Source: Izhakiella australiensis (GTDB taxonomy: Bacteria; Pseudomonadota; Gammaproteobacteria; Enterobacterales; Enterobacteriaceae). Taken from it: a stretch of DNA of 64,000 nucleotides. The DNA is taken from assembly GCF_002006995.1 (NCBI RefSeq), contig NZ_MRUL01000007.1, positions 141,223 through 205,222 on the forward strand, written 5' to 3'. The translations under genes and the position numbers were made by a program. Below, one piece after another: positions 9,513 through 17,992 of this stretch (positions are counted from its first letter, which is position 1; each line of letters starts with the position of its first letter). The notes below the pieces were generated by a model. It was not told the origin of the DNA, ran no database searches, and saw only the letters and a program-made list of their open reading frames with translations.

Positions 9513-10448
9513 ATGAAAAAACTCGCTACTCTTGCCGTGCTGACTGGCTTCATGACGCTTTCCTGCGCGCAGGCCGCCGCGCCAAAACAGCTGACTCTTG
9601 GCATTCTCGGCGGTCAAAACAGCACGCAGCAGATTGGTGATAACCAGTGCGTGAAAAGCTATTTTGACAAGGCGCTGAACGTTGAAACCAAACTGAACAA
9701 CGCTTCCGATTATTCGGCGATTATTCAGGGCTTAAAAAATAATAAAATTGACGTGGTGCTGAGCATGTCGCCGGCCTCGTTTGCCTCGGTCTATATTGAA
9801 AATCCGCAAGCGGTAGACGTGGTAGGCATTGCTGCCGATGATAGCGATCAGTCAAAAGGCTATCACTCGGTGGTGGTGGTCAAGGCCGACAGTCCGTACA
9901 AGACCCTTGACGATTTGAAAGGAAAATCATTTGGCTTTGCCGATCCGGATTCTACCTCTGGCTATCTGTTCCCGAATAAAGCCTTCCAGGACAAGTTTGG
10001 CAAAGATGCCAATATGGACAACAAATATAACGGCTTTTTCTCCAGCGTCACTTTCTCCGGCGGCCACGAGCAGGACATCCTTGGCGTGCTGAACGGCCAG
10101 TTTGAAGGGGCGGTCACCTGGACGTCGATGATCGGTGATTACAACACCGGCTACACCAGCGGCTCCTTTGGCCGTCTGATACGTGTCGGTCATCCTGACC
10201 TGATGAAGCAAATCCGCATTATCTGGGAATCGCCGCTGATCCCTAACGGTCCGATCCTGGTGAACCATAAGCTGGACGCCGACTTTAAAGCCAAACTGAT
10301 TGCGGCGATTAAAACCCTGGATAAAGATCATCACGACTGCTTTATCAAAGCGATGGGCGGCAAGCAGCATATCGTACCGGCCACGGTGAAGGATTACGAA
10401 AAGGTCATTGAGATGAAGCGCGATCTGATGAACGCCGGACGTAGTTGA
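9513..10448 (+). CDS. phnD: PhnD, periplasmic phosphonate-binding protein
   Basis: 311 aa precursor. The ATG at 9513 is chosen because it yields a clean signal peptide (MKKLATLAVLTGFMTLSCAQA, cleavage after AQA) and lies just after the phnC stop at 9490. The mature part is of the PhnD/phosphate-phosphonate binding family: LTLGILGGQNSTQQIGDNQC start, then SPYKTLDDLKGKSFGFADPDSTSGYLFP near residue 130, and EQDILGVLNGQFEGAVTW near 190. It captures phosphonates in the periplasm for PhnE/PhnC. A GC-rich hairpin follows, likely setting expression above the permease genes. Confidence 0.94.
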   Translation: MKKLATLAVLTGFMTLSCAQAAAPKQLTLGILGGQNSTQQIGDNQCVKSYFDKALNVETKLNNASDYSAIIQGLKNNKIDVVLSMSPASFASVYIENPQAVDVVGIAADDSDQSKGYHSVVVVKADSPYKTLDDLKGKSFGFADPDSTSGYLFPNKAFQDKFGKDANMDNKYNGFFSSVTFSGGHEQDILGVLNGQFEGAVTWTSMIGDYNTGYTSGSFGRLIRVGHPDLMKQIRIIWESPLIPNGPILVNHKLDADFKAKLIAAIKTLDKDHHDCFIKAMGGKQHIVPATVKDYEKVIEMKRDLMNAGRS

Positions 10449-10466
10449 TAAACCCTTCCTTTAATC

Positions 10467-10492
10467 AGCCCCTCTCCCGGCGGGGAGGGGCT
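10467..10492 (+). promoter_or_regulatory. Intercistronic hairpin after phnD
   Basis: AGCCCCTC (10467-10474) pairs with GAGGGGCT (10485-10492), with further C-G pairs inside. No T-run follows. Such hairpins after a binding-protein gene usually stabilise the upstream mRNA or attenuate read-through, giving more binding protein than permease. That role is inferred here. Confidence 0.6.
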
Positions 10493-10508
10493 AAAGTCTG
10501 GTAGCTGC

Positions 10509-11375
10509 ATGTCTCATACCGATTTTGAAAGCTATTATCAGCGGATACGCGGCCGGCAAAAGCGCGATGCGCTGCTGTGGTCGTTGGGGATCCTGTTGCT
10601 CTATCTGGTCAGCGGCCATTACACCGAATTCAGTCCGGCGCGCCTCATTGATGCCGGGCCGGATATGCTCGACTACATCTACGACACCTTACCGGTATTG
10701 CACTGGGACCAGCTGTTTGCCAGTGCAAAAGTTAAAGGCTCCCTGGCCTACTGGGGCTATCGCCTGCATATCCAGCTGCCGCTAGTTTGGGAAACCCTCA
10801 ACCTGGCGCTGGCGGCCACGTTGCTCTCTTCGGCAATTGCCACCGTGCTGGCTTTCCTGGCGGCAGACAATACCGGCAGCCATCCGCTGGCGCGCTTTAT
10901 TCTGCGCGCCATCGTGGCTTTTATGCGCACCATGCCGGAACTGGCCTGGGCGGTGATGTTCGTTATGGCCTTCGGCGTCGGCGTATTCCCCGGATTCGTC
11001 GCACTGGCACTGCATACCATTGGCAGCCTGACCAAATTGTTTTATGAGTCGCTGGAAAGCGCCTCGCTGAAACCGGTGCGCGGACTCGATGCCTGTGGCG
11101 CCAGCCGCCTGCAGCGAATGCGCTTTGCCTTTTGGCCGCAGGTTAAGCCGACGTTTCTTTCTTATAGCTTTATGCGCCTTGAGGTCAATTTTCGCCAGTC
11201 GACCATTCTTGGGCTGGTGGGCGCCGGTGGTATTGGCCAGGAGCTGATGGTGAATATCAAACTGGACCGCTATGACCAGGTCAGCATCACGTTATTGTTG
11301 ATTATTTTAGTCGTGGCGCTGCTGGATACGGTATCCGGTTACGTACGGCGGCGGGTAGTGGAGGGGATGTCATGA
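10509..11375 (+). CDS. phnE: PhnE, phosphonate ABC permease (first copy)
   Basis: 288 aa inner-membrane permease with about six hydrophobic segments. The EAA-type cytoplasmic loop reads LKPVRGLDACGASRLQRMRFAFWPQVKP near residues 190-217. The C-terminal block LGLVGAGGIGQELM is typical of PhnE. It follows the phnD hairpin and overlaps the next gene by ATGA. With the second PhnE it probably forms a heterodimeric channel, as in loci that carry phnE1 and phnE2. Full length; start ATG follows directly on a GGTAGC stretch rather than a strong Shine-Dalgarno site. Confidence 0.92.
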   Translation: MSHTDFESYYQRIRGRQKRDALLWSLGILLLYLVSGHYTEFSPARLIDAGPDMLDYIYDTLPVLHWDQLFASAKVKGSLAYWGYRLHIQLPLVWETLNLALAATLLSSAIATVLAFLAADNTGSHPLARFILRAIVAFMRTMPELAWAVMFVMAFGVGVFPGFVALALHTIGSLTKLFYESLESASLKPVRGLDACGASRLQRMRFAFWPQVKPTFLSYSFMRLEVNFRQSTILGLVGAGGIGQELMVNIKLDRYDQVSITLLLIILVVALLDTVSGYVRRRVVEGMS

Positions 11376-12250
11376 TGGGCGTAGCCGGAACCGCATCGCT
11401 GGCAGAGGTTCGCCGCCAGCACCGGGATATTTTTGCTATGCAGCGGCGCTATCTGACGCGCGTAGCCATTTTTATTGCGCTGGGGCTGCTTTATTATCTG
11501 TTTTTTTTCGCGCACTTTGGCATTAGCTGGGCGCGCTTCGATCAGGGAATGACCGATGTTGGTCGCTATTTTCTGCGTATGTTTATCTGGCAGGATGTAG
11601 CTGAGTGGCCATTTCGCTATTACTTTAGTCAGGTGCTTATTACCCTGGCGATTGTCTTTGCCGGCACGCTCACCGCCACAGTACTGGCGCTGCCGCTCTC
11701 TTTTCTCGCCGCCCGCAACGTAATGCACGAAGGCTGGTCGAAGCCGGTATCCTTCCTCATGCGTCGACTGTTCGACCTGCTACGCGGCGTGGACATGGCT
11801 ATCTGGGGATTGATTTTTGTGCGCGCGCTGGGGCTGGGGCCGCTGGCCGGCGTGCTGGCAATAGTCATGCAGGATCTTGGTCTGCTGGGCAAGCTGTATG
11901 CTGAGGGGCACGAAGCGGTAGAAAAAGGACCGGGACGTGGACTGAGCGCGCTGGGGGCTGGATCGCTGCAAAAGCACCGTTTTGGCATTTTTACCCAGTC
12001 TTTTCCCACGCTGCTGGCGTTGAGTTTATATCAGATTGAATCCAATACCCGCTCGGCGGCAGTGCTGGGCTTTGTCGGCGCAGGCGGCGTCGGGCTGGTG
12101 TACGCCGAGAATATGCGCCTGTGGAACTGGGACGTTGTGATGTTTATTACCCTGATTCTGGTGGCGGTGGTGATGATTATGGATGCCATTTCAGCCCGGC
12201 TGCGCAAACGCTATATCATCGGCCAGCCGGTGCCATTGTACCAGGGTTAG
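11372..12250 (+). CDS. phnE: PhnE, phosphonate ABC permease (second copy)
   Basis: 292 aa permease, related to the gene before it. It has about six membrane segments, an EAA loop (EKGPGRGLSALGAGSLQKHRFGIF) and the C-terminal VLGFVGAGGVGLVYAE block. The ATG overlaps the stop of the first phnE. Tandem PhnE proteins occur in some enterobacteria; in E. coli K-12 phnE is one gene carrying an inactivating 8-bp insertion. The final codons overlap, tail to tail, with the stop of the glycosyltransferase on the other strand (four bases), so the two transcripts collide with no spacer. Confidence 0.92.
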   Translation: MMGVAGTASLAEVRRQHRDIFAMQRRYLTRVAIFIALGLLYYLFFFAHFGISWARFDQGMTDVGRYFLRMFIWQDVAEWPFRYYFSQVLITLAIVFAGTLTATVLALPLSFLAARNVMHEGWSKPVSFLMRRLFDLLRGVDMAIWGLIFVRALGLGPLAGVLAIVMQDLGLLGKLYAEGHEAVEKGPGRGLSALGAGSLQKHRFGIFTQSFPTLLALSLYQIESNTRSAAVLGFVGAGGVGLVYAENMRLWNWDVVMFITLILVAVVMIMDAISARLRKRYIIGQPVPLYQG

Positions 12251-13104
12251 CGGTCGTTTAGCGGTGACGACTGATATATCTGCCACCACAGCCGGTGCAG
12301 TTCAAACCATTGGTCGCCCGGCTGCGGATATTTTTCCCAAGGTTTATCAATGATGTAGTGAATATTTTTAACCCGCTGCATATCCCACATCTGCGGATGT
12401 TGATGGCTCAGGGTTTTCAGCGCGTTATAACCATAGTGCAGCGGCTGCCAGCGCTGGCGATAAAAATCATTGAGAAAATCCTGCTCGGCAAAAAACAGCG
12501 CTGAGATATCTGTCATCGCTGCCAGCTGGCCCATCATCTGCTGATAAACTCCGGCGTCCGGCTGCAATACCAGCAAACCGCCGTTGAGGTAATTATCGAC
12601 CTTTGCCGGCGGATGGGCTGTCATCGCAGCATCCTGGCACCAGCTGTAATAACAGTTCTCCGGCTGCCAGTGCGCCGGATAGCTGGCGATACGATTAGGA
12701 TTGCAGCGACAGGCGTGGCAGGCGGCGATGGTGTCGGGCGCCAGCGCTAAATCGAACAGCTCATCCATATTTTGTACGACCAGCATATCTGCATCGAGAA
12801 ATACCAGTCGGGAAAATTCTGTCAGGTTCCAGGCGCCGAGCTTGCTCCATACCTCGGCAAAACGCGCATTTGCATAGCGATGCGCCAGCTGTGGATCGGG
12901 GCCGACCATCGGTACCTGACGGATCAGACAGCCCTGCGCCTCCAGCTGATTACGCAGTCCGCTGTCAATGGCATCGGTCACCATCACCACCAGCGGCCAT
13001 CTGCTGCCACTGCGGCGCAGTGAACGCTGTAGCGCCTCGACGCCAGGCCGGTAGCCGGGCTGAGTCAGCAACGTAGCCCAGGCTTTATTATCTTTGCTGC
13101 TCAT
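12247..13104 (-). CDS. GT8-family (glycogenin-like) glycosyltransferase
   Basis: 285 aa. The fold is that of glycosyltransferase family 8: a Rossmann-like N-terminus, then the metal and nucleotide-sugar motif DAD at residues 104-106 in RLVFLDADMLVV, then FNGGLLVLQP-like LNGGLLVLQPDAG near 175 and the C-terminal IHYIIDKPWEKY near 255. Family members include glycogenin and galactinol synthase and retain the sugar configuration. No signal peptide or membrane segment, so cytoplasmic. It overlaps the upstream oxidase gene by four bases (ATGA), so the two act from one transcript. Donor and acceptor cannot be told from sequence. Confidence 0.82.
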   Translation of the reverse strand: MSSKDNKAWATLLTQPGYRPGVEALQRSLRRSGSRWPLVVMVTDAIDSGLRNQLEAQGCLIRQVPMVGPDPQLAHRYANARFAEVWSKLGAWNLTEFSRLVFLDADMLVVQNMDELFDLALAPDTIAACHACRCNPNRIASYPAHWQPENCYYSWCQDAAMTAHPPAKVDNYLNGGLLVLQPDAGVYQQMMGQLAAMTDISALFFAEQDFLNDFYRQRWQPLHYGYNALKTLSHQHPQMWDMQRVKNIHYIIDKPWEKYPQPGDQWFELHRLWWQIYQSSPLNDR

Positions 13105-14483
13105 GCCAGTAGCTCCGCGCTAAATTGATTCAGAAATTTTCCCTGCGGGTCCAGCGCCGCGCGCACGCTGGCAAACTGTTGCCACTGCGGATAAAGCGCT
13201 GGCCAGTCATACAGGCTGGCATCGAAGTATTTTCCCCAGTGCGGCTTGCCGCCGTGCTGCGCCAGCAGCTTTTCCACCTCGCGCAGAAAAGCGACGCCTT
13301 CCTGCGACAGCGAGCCGTCCTCAGCATAATAAACCACGAAGCCGAAAAAGCAGGTTGCCTCCTGCCAGGCCGGACTTAGCCAGGCCTGTGAGGGACCGGT
13401 ACAGCGCAGGATTACCGGGTAGTGCATATGCGGATGATCGCTGGCATGCCAGGCCTTCAGCGCCTCGATGACCTGCGGCGCACGCGCCAGCGGAATGCCG
13501 ATTTCGATATTAATTTGCGGCGTTGCGATGCCGCGGCAAAATACCTGGTAGATATCGCCGGTAACGTTGGAGAAGTCCTTGAAACGGGTAACGGTGCGAA
13601 ATGGTTTACCGTTTTCATCGCGAATATTGGTGTCGCTGCGCATCTGAACGAGGGTTTTATCCACCGTGTCGTTCATTTCATCGCTGGTTTGTTGCTCGAC
13701 CACCAAATCGCCGCGATTATTGCGCCAGGCCGCCTGTTCGGCATCGCTGGCCTGATGTGCATTCCAGACGTGGACCTGATTCTCATCCGGGAACCACCAG
13801 CATTTGCTTAACGGCCACTGCTGATTCCATTCCAGTAACTCTTTTTCCAGATTATCGGCTTCTCCGGCATTTTTATAGCAGGTAAACAGAGTTGCAGGGC
13901 GGGTACGCAGCGTTACTGCGCTGATTGCGCCGAGCGCGCCCAGTCCCAGCTGCACCGCGCCGAACCATGGATGCTGGCGGTCAAAGTGGTGAACGTCACC
14001 TTCCGCGTCCACCAGGCGAATACTCAGCGCCTCATCCGCCAGCGAGCTTTGCTGCAATCCCTGGCCGTGGGTGCCGGTGGAGATCGCCCCCGCCAACGTC
14101 TGCGAGTCAATAACGCCGGGCGAGGCGGCCAACATGCGATTCATCGCTGTCAGCACTTGATAAACCTCGTGCAGCGATGTACCGCCGGCAAAGGTTGCGC
14201 TGTGCTCATCGCTGCTAAGCAGGCCGCGCAGCGCGGAGGTATCGATCAGGGTATCCTGGCTATTTTGCAGGCTGAGCATCCGTCCGGGCGACATGCGGCT
14301 GCCCATCACCCGCACCTGACCCTGAGCGCCAGCAATCGCCGCTTGCAGCTGCGCTTCGTTTTCCGGCTTAATCACCGCCTGCGTATCGGCCAGTGCGGCA
14401 TTTTTCGCCCAGTTATAAATATGGCGATCCTCTGCGGAGAGATGCGTTTGACGTGGAGGGAAATGGCTATCGTTAGCGATCAT
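13101..14483 (-). CDS. FAD-linked oxidase of the sugar-lactone oxidase (ALO) family
   Basis: 460 aa from ATG 14483, which has AGGAAG seven bases upstream; an in-frame TTG at 14504 would add seven residues. The N-terminal FAD-binding (PCMH) domain spans about 20-190, with VMGSRMSPG and the STGTHGQGL loop. The C-terminal D-arabinono-1,4-lactone oxidase domain ends with KPHWGKYFD near 415, a family hallmark. Relatives oxidise sugar lactones or alditols with oxygen or another acceptor. It is paired with a GT8 glycosyltransferase in a two-gene operon, so a sugar or cyclitol substrate is plausible. Specific substrate unknown. Confidence 0.82.
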   Translation of the reverse strand: MIANDSHFPPRQTHLSAEDRHIYNWAKNAALADTQAVIKPENEAQLQAAIAGAQGQVRVMGSRMSPGRMLSLQNSQDTLIDTSALRGLLSSDEHSATFAGGTSLHEVYQVLTAMNRMLAASPGVIDSQTLAGAISTGTHGQGLQQSSLADEALSIRLVDAEGDVHHFDRQHPWFGAVQLGLGALGAISAVTLRTRPATLFTCYKNAGEADNLEKELLEWNQQWPLSKCWWFPDENQVHVWNAHQASDAEQAAWRNNRGDLVVEQQTSDEMNDTVDKTLVQMRSDTNIRDENGKPFRTVTRFKDFSNVTGDIYQVFCRGIATPQINIEIGIPLARAPQVIEALKAWHASDHPHMHYPVILRCTGPSQAWLSPAWQEATCFFGFVVYYAEDGSLSQEGVAFLREVEKLLAQHGGKPHWGKYFDASLYDWPALYPQWQQFASVRAALDPQGKFLNQFSAELLA

Positions 14484-14599
14484 CGACTGCTTCCTGATTC
14501 GCAACGATGCTGTTATTGGCTTATGCTGTTGACAGCCAGCATCGCTGATGGTTAGTCCAGCTAAAAGCTTAGCCTGGCTGAGGGAATAATGATGCGCAA

Positions 14600-14632
14600 A
14601 ACTTATACAAATAAATTATATGTGTATAAGTT
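14600..14632. promoter_or_regulatory. 10-bp inverted repeat upstream of the oxidase-GT8 operon
   Basis: AACTTATACA at 14600-14609 is repeated exactly as its reverse complement at 14623-14632, with a 13-base AT-rich spacer. It lies about 115 bases upstream of the oxidase start. It could be an operator or a transcript hairpin; no regulator gene is adjacent. Confidence 0.5.
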
Positions 14633-14643
14633 AACCACATGCG

Positions 14644-15255
14644 ACCAACCCGCTGCGGCTGCAAAAGGCCCGGCAGCTTTCCGCACTGGCGCAAGCACAT
14701 CCGTGTGGCCTGGCGCCCGGCCATCCCTGGCCGCGAGCCTGCTGAAAGCAGCCGGGCCTTCTCCTCCCCCGTAAACCTCTTCATCGCTTTGAGTGAAAAG
14801 ATAAAAGCAGGTCTGCGCCGGGCTGGATGCCCGCAACCTGGTTTTGCTTTTTAATAAAAAACGAATGCCATTTTCAGCAAACCTGCGCCCAACGCCGTTA
14901 TCGATTAAAAACGGATGCCGTTTCCCACAAACCTGTACCAACAGGCTTTTCTGCGCCGAACGAATGAAGTCCGCCAGGGTGAGCCGCAGGGATGCGGCGA
15001 AAGTAAGCGCTGCGTCGGGAACGCATCGCGAACGGCCCGTACGGCGGGCTACATGCGTGAGGGAAGGGCGCAGCCACGCAGAAACTGCCGGAAGTCCGGG
15101 GTCAAGGGGCCATGACGTTTGATGGCCCCTTGCCGGTCGCCCGCAGCGGCGGGCAGCGATGGCACTGGCCGTAGAGGCGAGCGGAACAACCCATCAGAGG
15201 TGAACACCGGCGAACGGAACAGCCCACCGTAGGTTAAATAAACAACCCATAGCCC
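14644..15255 (+). repeat. Composite structured repeat, copy C
   Basis: Two joined parts. The left part (about 14644-14870) includes CGCAAGCACATCCGTGTGGC and CTCCTCCCCCG. It is the reverse complement of 36.73-36.93 kb. The right part (about 14875-15255) is the same core as copies A and B, with the 10-bp stem at 15104-15131. The whole composite recurs inverted at 36.15-36.93 kb. No convincing gene lies in the 14484-15339 gap. Confidence 0.8.
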
Positions 15256-15339
15256 GTGCGAACGGCATCCCCCTCATTGCTGCAAGCCTGGCACTCAGGT
15301 CACAGAAGGCCGGCAAGCGCCCCCTCATTATGTTATCCG

Positions 15340-16869
15340 CTAGCGGCGCAGTTCCTGCGGCAGCAGGGCATCCGGGAAATCCTGATAGCAGATCGGGCGT
15401 ACAAAACGCAGGATAGCGCTGGCGCCGACCGAGGTGGTACGCACGTCGCTGGTGGCCGGCCAGGGGCCGCCGTGCACCATGGCATGGCCGACATCCACCC
15501 CGGTCGGATAACCGTTGACCAGCAGCCTGCCCGCTTTTTCCTCAATCGACGGCAGCAGCGTGCTGGCAAGCGCGTTGTCTTGCTGCTCAAGCTGCAGGGT
15601 AATCGTTAGCTGGCCTTCCAGCGAATCAACGATCTGCTGCATTTCTGCAACGTCGCGACAGCTGACCAGCAGCGCGACCGGACCGAAAATTTCCTGTTGC
15701 AGCCACCGGGAGGATATAAAGCTCGCGGCATCGGTTTTGAAAACGGCCGCCGCAGCCTGGTTTGCGCCGCTGGCCGCAGCGCCGGATGCCAGTCGTTCAG
15801 CGTCGTTAGCGCTGTCGAGGCGCTCAGTGGCGTCGCGACAGGCGCTGGCAATCCCTTTGGTCAGCATGGTTCCGGCGCTTTTGCTTTGCAACACCTGCGC
15901 CAGATTACTGGCGAAGAGATCCGCTGCTTCACCTGCGGGCAGCAAAATAAGGCCGGGATTCGTACAAAATTGCCCGACGCCGAGGGTCAGTGAATCGGCA
16001 TAGTTTTGTGCCAGCTGCGCGCTGTGCTGCGCCAGCGCCGTCGGTAAAATAATCAGCGGATTGATACTGCTCATCTCAGCGTAGATCGGAATCGGGATCT
16101 CACGGCTTTGTACGCGCTTGATTAATGCCATGCCGCCGGCGCGTGAACCGGTAAAACCCACCGCCTGAATGGCAGGATGGCTGACCAGTTGTTCACCAAC
16201 CTTATGGCTGGCACCGTGCAGCATTGAAAAGACGCCTTCCGGCAGGCCGAGGGTTTTCACCGCAGCCTGCACCGCCGAGGCGACCAGTTCGCTGGTGCCG
16301 GGATGGGCCGGGTGGGCTTTAACCACCAGCGGACAGCCAGCCGCCAGCGCCGAGGCGCTATCACCGCCGGCGACGGAAAAGGCGAGGGGGAAATTGCTGG
16401 CGCCGAAAACGGCGACCGGGCCCAGCGCAATCTGGCGCTGACGCAGGTCGGGGCGCGGCAGCGGCTTACGTTCGGGCAGCGCGGGTTCGATAACCGGCTG
16501 TAACCATTCACCGCTGCGCAGCATGGCGGCAAACATGCGCAGCTGTCCGACGGTGCGGGCGCGTTCGCCTTCCAGCCTGGCCTGCGGCAGCGCGGTTTCC
16601 TGCATGGCGCGCTGAATCAGCGTCTCGCCGAGCGCCATAATATTATCGCCAATGCGTTCCAGCAGCTCTGCACGCTGCACCGGCGTTGCATCGCGCCACG
16701 GCCGTGCCGCCCGGCGCGCCAGCTCGCAGGCCCGATCAACCTGCTCTGCGCTGGCGTCATGGAAGTCAGGCGTCAGTGCGGTATTACTCGCAGGGTTGAT
16801 CGCCGGGAAAGCGTCCCCGCCGCCACGCTGGCGGGCGGCGCCAATAAATACCTCTCCGGTAAGCGTCAT
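15340..16869 (-). CDS. Alpha-ketoglutarate semialdehyde (2,5-dioxovalerate) dehydrogenase family
   Basis: 509 aa, aldehyde dehydrogenase superfamily. Features match the alpha-ketoglutaric semialdehyde dehydrogenases: GPVAVFGASNFPLAFSVAGG near residue 150, catalytic glutamate in YAEMSSINP near 263, and catalytic cysteine in GVGQFCTNPG near 301. Such enzymes oxidise 2,5-dioxopentanoate to 2-oxoglutarate with NAD(P)+. It is the last gene after a DapA-family enzyme. That pairing ends the pentonate, glucarate and hydroxyproline routes, all of which converge on this semialdehyde. Starts with ATG at 16869; GGTA-type ribosome site. Confidence 0.85.
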   Translation of the reverse strand: MTLTGEVFIGAARQRGGGDAFPAINPASNTALTPDFHDASAEQVDRACELARRAARPWRDATPVQRAELLERIGDNIMALGETLIQRAMQETALPQARLEGERARTVGQLRMFAAMLRSGEWLQPVIEPALPERKPLPRPDLRQRQIALGPVAVFGASNFPLAFSVAGGDSASALAAGCPLVVKAHPAHPGTSELVASAVQAAVKTLGLPEGVFSMLHGASHKVGEQLVSHPAIQAVGFTGSRAGGMALIKRVQSREIPIPIYAEMSSINPLIILPTALAQHSAQLAQNYADSLTLGVGQFCTNPGLILLPAGEAADLFASNLAQVLQSKSAGTMLTKGIASACRDATERLDSANDAERLASGAAASGANQAAAAVFKTDAASFISSRWLQQEIFGPVALLVSCRDVAEMQQIVDSLEGQLTITLQLEQQDNALASTLLPSIEEKAGRLLVNGYPTGVDVGHAMVHGGPWPATSDVRTTSVGASAILRFVRPICYQDFPDALLPQELRR

Positions 16870-16972
16870 AAAATACCTTCTGGTTGATGAAATAAAAAAG
16901 CAGGTCGCAGGGTTATTCCTCTGGTGAGGGCGGTGCGCTGCTGATTGTCTACCTCGCTATGTTTCGGCGTTG

Positions 16973-16995
16973 TGACGCCCGCAGCGCGGGCGTCA
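16973..16995. repeat. REP-like 10-bp perfect hairpin
   Basis: TGACGCCCGC (16973-16982) pairs perfectly with GCGGGCGTCA (16986-16995) across the 3-base loop AGC. It sits in the 136-base gap between the lyase and dehydrogenase genes. It resembles enterobacterial REP palindromes and the weaker hairpin at 5371. No T-run on the coding (minus) strand, so not an obvious terminator. Confidence 0.6.
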
Positions 16996-17005
16996 TGATC
17001 GGCCA

Positions 17006-17905
17006 TTAAGCCTGCTGTTTATGCAACATGCCCGCTTTCTCCAGCGCAGCGGCGATACGTTTGGAAACCTCGGGCGTTACCGGGCTGACCGGTTTGCGCG
17101 GCAGGCCGCCGTCACGGCCCTGCAGGCGCAGCGCCTCTTTAATGGTAGCAGGCTGGTTAGGACCATCGATAGCGCGCCAGATAGGCAGAATGGTTTCATG
17201 CAGCGCTTTGGCCTTTTTGAGATCGCCGGATTGCACGGCATCCCACAGCGCGGTGCTCAGGTAAGGGGTTACCGTCGGAATGGCCGCCAGCGCGCCCTGG
17301 GCGCCGAGCATAAAGGCCGGGTAGTGCAGGTCATCCACCGCTGCCAGCACTGAAATGCGGTCGGAAACGTTCAGCACCAGATCGGCGATTTTATGAATGT
17401 CGCCGCCGGATTGCTTAATGCCGCACACCTCAGGAATATCAGCCAGCTTCGAGACGATCTCCGGGCGGATCAGCGCCCAGGGCACCACGTTGTAAATAAT
17501 CAGCGGCAGGCCGACTTCGCGGCCAATGGTTTCATAGTATTCCACCGTGGATTCATCGGTCGGCGTCCACAGGTAGTGAACCGGGGTGACCTGCAATGCC
17601 GTGACGCCGGCTTCTTTCAGCTGTTTACCGTAGCGGATGACCTGATAGGTTGAGTTCTGAATAATGCCGCCGATGACCGGAATTTTGCCTGCCACCTCGT
17701 CCACCACGATGCGGCAAACGCGTGCGCTCTCTTCCGCGCTGAGAGTGTTGCCTTCTCCGGTAGTGCCGCAGGCGCAGATAGCGGTAATGCTGGCGCCCAG
17801 CAGGAACCTTACTTCGGTGCGCAGTTTATCTTCTGCAATCTCGCCAGCCTCGTTAAACGGCGTGACGACGGTGGCAATGATACCTTTGGGATTAAATGCT
17901 TTCAT
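17006..17905 (-). CDS. DapA/NAL-superfamily lyase or dehydratase
   Basis: 299 aa. TIM-barrel Schiff-base enzyme of the dihydrodipicolinate synthase superfamily. The GTTGEG loop is at 47-52, the catalytic tyrosine is Y138 (IIYNVVPWA), and the Schiff-base lysine is K164 (CGIKQSGGD). The neighbouring semialdehyde dehydrogenase points to a reaction yielding alpha-ketoglutarate semialdehyde: 2-keto-3-deoxy-pentonate dehydratase, 5-keto-4-deoxyglucarate dehydratase, or 1-pyrroline-4-hydroxy-2-carboxylate deaminase. The sequence does not decide among these. Not lysine biosynthesis, given the cluster. GGAG ribosome site precedes ATG 17905; a palindromic operator candidate lies just upstream. Confidence 0.85.
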   Translation of the reverse strand: MKAFNPKGIIATVVTPFNEAGEIAEDKLRTEVRFLLGASITAICACGTTGEGNTLSAEESARVCRIVVDEVAGKIPVIGGIIQNSTYQVIRYGKQLKEAGVTALQVTPVHYLWTPTDESTVEYYETIGREVGLPLIIYNVVPWALIRPEIVSKLADIPEVCGIKQSGGDIHKIADLVLNVSDRISVLAAVDDLHYPAFMLGAQGALAAIPTVTPYLSTALWDAVQSGDLKKAKALHETILPIWRAIDGPNQPATIKEALRLQGRDGGLPRKPVSPVTPEVSKRIAAALEKAGMLHKQQA

Positions 17906-17926
17906 GGATGCTCCTTTTTAATATCA

Positions 17927-17941
17927 GATATCTAATATATC
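17927..17941. promoter_or_regulatory. Candidate GntR operator upstream of the DapA-family gene
   Basis: GATATCTAATATATC forms GATAT-N5-ATATC. The 12-base core GATATCTAATAT recurs at 20098 upstream of the transporter gene in the same cluster. Shared sites at two promoters beside a GntR regulator gene suggest its operator. Confidence 0.55.
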
Positions 17942-17992
17942 AGTTTGCGGCGTCAAAAAATCCCCGACGTTGCGGGTCAGGGACGTGGAGTC

